Below are positions 59,075 through 64,000 of a stretch of DNA of 64,000 bases, piece by piece; position 1 is the stretch's first letter; each line of letters opens with the position of its first letter. The position numbers were made by a program, and so were the translations under genes. This DNA is from Oikopleura dioica. Taxonomy: Eukaryota; Chordata; Appendicularia; Copelata; Oikopleuridae. The stretch covers positions 5,456,001 through 5,520,000 of the forward strand of contig OU015569.1 of the NCBI GenBank assembly GCA_907165135.1, written 5' to 3'. Under the pieces are notes generated by a model, which was not told where the DNA came from, made no database searches, and saw only the letters and a program-made list of their open reading frames with translations.

Positions 59075-59902
59075 CTTCTTCTGTAATTTACTGTTCTCTA
59101 TCCCTTTTACTTCACTTTTGCTTTCTCTTCGAGACTCTCCAAGCGCAGCCTGATTGGTCGCTGCGCTTCATTCACTAAAACCAAAGTAAAGGATCAAGGG
59201 GCTTCAAAGCATCTTCAGCCCAACTAGCGTCTTTCAGATTCAACAGTCAAGCATTTACCTGAACTTTTGTAATATTTTAAAGCTGCCACAAATCGTGCAA
59301 TTTTCTTTCCCACCATCATCCCTTAGGGAGTCAACGCCTTTTTAGACAAGAATGCGAATATTGGGTAGCAGACGCTCCACCGCAAGAGTGTTCGCCAATT
59401 TACCGCTAATTATATATCCAGCCGGCAGTTTTTTCATGCTTAAGCAGTTCATAAGCGTTCAAATTAACTTTCGTCAAAAGATAAAAGAAAAAAATAACAA
59501 TCATATCTCTTCCTATTCTTATTTAACTAAGTTGAAAGAAACAAAAATATCAAGAGGCAAACCTAAACCATCAACTACTGTAGTTGAGTTTTTGAGTTTT
59601 TTCACGAGCCATGCTTCAAGGAGTAGTGAATACCCTAAGCGCAGTTTGACGCTAACTGCGCGACGTGGGTTTTTTTGCTTTTGGCCACTGGCGGCCAAGC
59701 GCCAAAGTCGTTTTTTTCCCGATCGCGAATGCGCTCTGGAACTCAAGCTCGTCAGGGCACGTCGCTTCCATGGAAACAATGAGCTTTTTTAATAGACGTG
59801 AAAGAGAGAAAGAAAAAAGTGAAAAATGAGGATGGGTTTACTGTTCTAGATTCTGTTGATATTTGTTTTTGGAACAGAAAGAGAAATGTCTGGAATGTTT
59901 AG
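59075..59902. other. Divergent promoter region of PRPF4 and PUM3
   Basis: About 830 bp. Minus-strand frames just above 59074 stay open for about 30 codons (GESRRESKSEVKGIENSKLQ) before a stop, so an additional upstream exon is possible. Other frames show nothing recognisable. Confidence 0.4.
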
Positions 59903-62110
59903 ATGGCGGAAAAGAGGGTCAAGAAGGAGCCAGGTCAGAATGAGGTCGAGTCCAAGAAAGCCAAATGGTCAAAGAAGACCACTGTGAAGAAAGAATTCAA
60001 GAAGGAAGATTCGAAGGGAAAAAAAGACTTCAAAAAAGGCAGGATAGTGAACGAGGACTCGTCTTTTACGCACCTTTAGGAGATAAAAAAGCCTTCAACA
60101 AGAACAAGAAAGACTTCAAGAAGAAAGACAATGAGGAGGAGAAGAAGGAACGAGATGCCAAGGCAATCAAACGAGAGCGGCAACGAAGAGAGGATCCTAA
60201 CTTTGATCTTCGATGCGAACTCAAGAAACTCTGGGAGAAGCTCAGAAATGCTGGTAAGTGCGTTTCATGATGGCAGGTTTTTGATCTACGCTTCAGAAAA
60301 GGCAGAAGATCGGGAAGCCTTTGTGGACACAATCTTCGAAAAGATCCGAGGAAGTGAAAAGGCCAATTTTCTTGACTTTGCTTACGCTCATGACACTACT
60401 CGAGTGCTCCAGAGTTGTCTTCAACACGGCACAGCGGCCCAGAGGCGAGTGATTTACGAAGAAGTGAAGCTAAAGGTGGCGGAAATGGCCCAGTCTAAAT
60501 ACGCGAGGAACATGGTCCTCAAGCTCATCAAGTACGGCGAGCGAGACATCAAAGACTACTGCATTGAAAATATGGGAAATGTCCGCAAGTTGGTCAGATC
60601 TTCCTTTGGACAGAGCATTTTAGGTGTGAAATTAAAAACAAAGCGATATTTCTACTTGTATTTCAGAATATGCTTACAACCAGTTCGCGCAAGCTGGTCA
60701 GCGAAACGGAATCGTCTCCAACTTGTACGGAAAGAGTTACAACAGACTCAGTAAGACTGAGAAAGAACCCACTCTGATCACCGTCATCGAGAAGAACGTC
60801 GACTTTATGGGTAAAAAGTCACTGCCGTCGTTAAATCGCATGATATAATATTTCAGAGACAATTTTGAAGGACTTCATGGAGGACCTCAAGGGGCTGACG
60901 GAAAAAGAAGTTATGCAGCAAACAGTTTCGCATAGAGCGTTTCTCGACTTCTTCAATCTCTGCCTTTATCTGCTAAGCTCGCCCAAGTTCAAGGAGAAAA
61001 GGTTTGTTTATTTCTTTGGTAGAGAAGTTGAATTTTAATGGTTCAGAAAACAGATTGAAGACATCCGATCGGAGTTGATCGAAGACTTGAAGGCATCTGT
61101 AATCCACATGATTCACACGCCAGACGGAGCCAAAGCTGGCCTCCACTGCCTCTGGTTCGGCACAGCAAAGGACCGAAAACTCATCTTGAAGACGTTGAAG
61201 GAATTTTTGGAGAAAGTAGCCACGTCGGAGTACGGACATCTCTTAATCTTGGGTGCCATGGATTCTGTAGATGACACTGTGCTAGTCAAGAAGCAACTCG
61301 TTCTCCCCCTTATCAAGGAGATTGACAAGCTCATCGGCGATAAAGGTATGCAATCCGCGGCGAGAGCTATTTTCCTACGTGAATATTAGTGGCGCGAAAG
61401 ATCTACTGGTACATTTTGAGCCCTCGCGATAGAAAGGCCTTCCTGCCAGACCAGATTAAACTGCTTGAAATCGGCGACGAAACGTTGACCTCGAAAAAGC
61501 CGCGACAAGTGAAGCACGAGGAAATTCAGGCTTCCGCTGTGCCCCTGATTCTCGAGTGGATCTCGGAAAATATCGATATCGTCCTCCACGAGCCCGCACA
61601 TTTGCCAATTTTGTGCGCAGCGTTCGACCACTCCGATGAGTCACAGATTATGAAGGGAACCGAAAATATTTTAGTAACGGCGCAAAGAGCACTTGCCAAA
61701 AAAGTAATCTCGTCTTTGAAGCTTGTTTTTTTGACATTTTACCGTTTAAGTTCAACGCTGAGTACGATGAAAGCCACATGCTCCATGGAAGAGGTGTTTC
61801 GATGACCCTGAAGAAAGTGTTGAAGCTGGACAAAGTGCGTGAAGAGTTCAAATTTTCGAAAGTTTTTGCTGAAGAATGTGTTAAATTGCTCCCCAAGCTA
61901 TTGAGTGACAACAGAGGTAGAAATCGATAATTTTCTAACTATTCAATTTTACTTCTAGGCTGCTTTTTGCTCCTTCAGTTGATTGAGACGGAGGACAAAG
62001 ATGTAATTGCGTTGATAAAGTCGGAAATCGAAGAGGAACTAAACAGAACGAAAAAGAATGTGACGAATACGAAGGGAGGCGAACTATTACTGAAGAGTGG
62101 TGTATTCTGA
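59903..62110 (+). CDS. PUM3: Pumilio homolog 3 (Puf-A), nucleolar ribosome-biogenesis factor
   Basis: Eleven-repeat PUF protein of the Puf6/PUM3 clade that binds structured RNA or DNA and assists large-subunit biogenesis. MAEKRVKKEPGQNEVESKKA starts a Lys-rich nucleolar tail with FKKGRIVNEDSSFT. The core starts EDPNFDLRCELKKLWEKLRN, continues DTIFEKIRGSEKANFLDFAY and HDTTRVLQSCLQHGTAAQRR, then MAQSKYARNMVLKLIKYG, VRKLVRSSFGQSILEYAYNQ, MIHTPDGAKAGLHCLWFGTA, FLEKVATSEYGHLLILGAMD, YWYILSPRDRKAFLPDQI and a C-terminal LLLQLIETEDKDVIALI ending LLKSGVF. At least seven introns of about 40-50 bp. The ATG directly follows TTTAG, a probable trans-splice acceptor. HEXIM-like and MYCBP genes follow closely on the same strand. 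Confidence 0.95.
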
Positions 62111-62164
62111 AAAGTGTATTCCATCTGTAATTAATCTTGTTCCGCCGATTCTAGAACGCCTACT

Positions 62165-62182
62165 TATTTTCTTTCTTTTCAG
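62165..62182 (+). promoter_or_regulatory. Probable trans-splice acceptor before the HEXIM-like cistron
   Basis: A pyrimidine tract ending CTTTCTTTTCAG lies between the PUM3 stop (62110) and the next ATG (62213). No exon can be placed before it in the second gene, so it is best read as the spliced-leader addition site. Confidence 0.7.
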
Positions 62183-62212
62183 AACTAAACATCGCATTAT
62201 TTGTCCAAGATA

Positions 62213-63111
62213 ATGGAGTCGCCACCGGGATGCACCTCTTCAGAGGAGGAAAAGAAGCCACAAATACTCAGTGAATCGAGCGACTTATTAACGCCGGATC
62301 AGAAAAAATCGCGGAAAAGACGAAAGAGAACGCGTAATCGGAATCGGCCAGGCACGAGAAATGTCTCATTTGACGAAGAGGGTAAAAACCACTCCCTAGC
62401 TTCCCTCTTTTATTATTTTGTTCAGTGACTGGTGTGTCTTCGCCATTCATCCCACACTCAAAAGTCGAAAAACGAGCTTACCGCGCAGAGTGCATCAATA
62501 GACCTAGAATACCTGCACCCGCAAACACTGGTGAGTCGTGAATTTAAGTCATTTTTGTGAATACGCGTGTTTAGGTTCCTTTATTGCTGATAATAACTCT
62601 TCCGATGGGGAATCAGAGCTCAAAGAGGTGGGAATCAATGAAGATTTCGACCGTGACTACCACTCGAGGCTCAATGACGAAATCCAAGGCGAACGAGAAA
62701 GGTATGCTTCCCTGCGTCTTAAATTGCTCAAAACCTTAAACTTTTACTTTCGCACTTTTATGATAACGCCCGAAAGAGGTTAGACTAACACTTAATCTCA
62801 GGTCAACACACGAAGAAAACGTGGCGAAGAGGCAAGACCAGCTGAAGGGACGACTGGAGTCGGCTAATTTAGAAATCGCGAGACTAAAAGAGAACGAGTT
62901 TAAGCTCGAGAACGAAAACGAAACCCTCCGCTCGAGAGTAAACGAACTCGAAGGCGAAGTGGCCAAGTTGAGAAAAATGAACAGAAATTACGTCTCCAGG
63001 CAGCGATCTCAAAGGTGACTCTAGCTCTTAGAAATCATCATTAATCCAGTTTCTAGCGAAAGCGGAGAGTCCGGTTACACTGGTGGAGCGATCAACGGAG
63101 GGATCATCTAA
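62213..63111 (+). CDS. HEXIM-like: HEXIM-like protein (inhibitor of P-TEFb), second cistron
   Basis: HEXIM proteins bind 7SK RNA and inhibit CDK9/cyclin T. About 230 residues begin MESPPGCTSSEEEKKPQ. An arginine-rich RNA-binding patch KKSRKRRKRTRNRNRPGTRN corresponds to the HEXIM KHRRR region; PRIPAPANTGSFIADNN aligns with the inhibitory PYNTTQFLMDDH motif but keeps only part of it (no Tyr); an acidic stretch (SSDGESELKEVGINEDFD) and DRDYHSRLNDEIQGE match the cyclin-T-binding entry; a C-terminal coiled coil (ARLKENEFKLENENETLRSR) matches the dimerisation domain. Order and length fit HEXIM well, but the inhibitory motif is degenerate. The SL acceptor CTTTCTTTTCAG ends at 62182, 72 bp after the PUM3 stop. 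Introns lie near 62382-62425, 62532-62574, 62701-62801 and 63015-63055. Confidence 0.65.
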
Positions 63112-63299
63112 TGATGCGACTCGAGAAAAGCTCGATTCGTACACTCACTACAGTTATATTTTACTATTCTTTCTTTTGGCCGCGACGGACCTTACTGCAA
63201 TCATCCATTCTCATTCAAGTTTAACTTTACTAAATGCTGTTTTAGTAACTGCCTTTCTTTCTAAATCAAGCAGATGCAAATTCAATACTTTTCTTTTCA

Positions 63300-63315
63300 A
63301 CTTTTCTATTTTCAG
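63300..63315 (+). promoter_or_regulatory. Probable trans-splice acceptor before MYCBP
   Basis: CTTTTCTATTTTCAG immediately upstream of the MYCBP 5' UTR (12 nt). It fits spliced-leader addition in a three-gene operon. Confidence 0.7.
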
Positions 63316-63326
63316 ATCTTTCCAAA

Positions 63327-63822
63327 ATGCCGGAGACAAAGAAACCCGAGGTCAAGCGCGAGGAATACCGAAAATACCTCGGTAAGTCTAAAAAAAATAT
63401 TTTATCAAGTTAATGATTAATGCCATTTATTAGACAGCGCAGGAATTCTAGACGAACTCACCAAATTCCTCGTCACGCTCTACGAAGAGCCAGACAAACC
63501 ACAGGATGCCGTTGCCTACATGAAAAAGCTTCTCTGTGGAGGTGAGTCCTCCTTGATTTCTACTTGGGACTTACTTAAATTTGAGGTGAACCTGATGCGG
63601 CTGAGGTTGAAAACATGAAAAGCGAAATCGAGCAGCTCAAGGCTCAAGTAGAGGAACTAACTAAACGAGCAGAAGCTGCTGAGGCGAAAATCCTGGCGGC
63701 CACGCCAGCGGAGGCTGAGCCTTCAGCCCCAGAAGGTGAAGGTAAGCACGACACTAGTTTAACTCTTACTTCACATTTGAGGGAAAGAAGCGAAGCCCGA
63801 TGCGGAAGAGAAGAAAGAATAG
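63327..63822 (+). CDS. MYCBP: c-Myc-binding protein (MYCBP/AMY-1), third cistron
   Basis: Small helical protein that binds the MYC N-terminus and AKAP proteins, also found in cilia complexes. Four exons encode about 120 residues: MPETKKPEVKREEYRKYL, then after an intron DSAGILDELTKFLVTLYEEP and DKPQDAVAYMKKLLCGG, directly comparable with VLDTLTKVLVALYEEPEKP of the human protein, then a coiled coil MKSEIEQLKAQVEELTKRAE and an Ala/Glu/Pro-rich tail ending PDAEEKKE. The tail is longer and more acidic than the human one. The SL acceptor TTTTCTATTTTCAG ends at 63315, twelve bases before the ATG, supporting a downstream operon position. Confidence 0.92.
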
Positions 63823-64000
63823 ACCTCTCGTGCCAGTATGAAAAATTTTGAACTGAAAAATGACTCGAAAACACCAATATCGCTCTATTCCTGAAAAATG
63901 CTTTATCCGCTTTATATTATTAATAATTAACGTTTTCGTTCCATCAAAGAATTTTTCTCAAGCCCTACTTTCGAAATATTCAAATTAAACATCCAAAATA

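Overview
The window is nuclear DNA of a very compact animal genome, almost certainly the appendicularian tunicate Oikopleura dioica or a close relative. The evidence is: genes packed on both strands; most introns only 40-55 bp; several introns with non-GT donors (GC-AG, probably GA-AG); short intercistronic gaps ending in pyrimidine-rich AG acceptors, as in trans-spliced operons; a chordate-type gene set (CALML4, DGCR6, PRRC2, HEXIM-like, chondroitin GalNAc-transferase); and two copies of a 40-nt exon that I recognise from memory as the O. dioica spliced leader, each beside a 5S rRNA gene.

Layout. 1-1766 (-): TTLL3/8-type tubulin ligase, 3' end outside the window. 2536-4072 (+): centrin then DGCR6-like. 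5427-11006 (+): PRRC2 protein. 12758-16376 (+): likely operon of ETHE1, CALML4, a twin-CX9C protein and MGME1; three products are probably mitochondrial. 16377-21355: about 5 kb without a recognisable gene. 21356-24020 (+): UDP-glucuronosyltransferase. 25685-33156 (-): chitin synthase with a 1.25-kb intron holding two inverted-repeat elements. 33520-36884 (-): CSGALNACT-like transferase and a cupin protein. 37087-38930: inverted duplication of a 5S rRNA + SL RNA unit around a spacer with a MITE and a hairpin. 38952-39905 (-): sulfotransferase. 40531-43984 (-): dihydropyrimidine dehydrogenase. 44898-~46500 (-): alpha-1,3-fucosyltransferase-like, then an unassigned membrane ORF. ~49340-51855 (+): ZP-domain-like membrane protein. 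52190-~54290 (-): unassigned multi-pass protein exons. 55728-56773 (+): two-domain PDI with KDEL. 57163-59074 (-): PRPF4. 59903-63822 (+): likely operon PUM3, HEXIM-like, MYCBP.

Themes. Spliced-leader genes and several apparent SL acceptor sites occur together, so donor and targets of trans-splicing are in one window. From 25.7 to 46.5 kb the minus strand carries five genes of carbohydrate or sugar-related type (chitin synthase, chondroitin GalNAc-transferase, cupin/phosphomannose-isomerase-like, sulfotransferase, fucosyltransferase), with DPYD among them. Exon boundaries were read by eye; those I could not fix are flagged. No tRNA gene or CRISPR array was seen.
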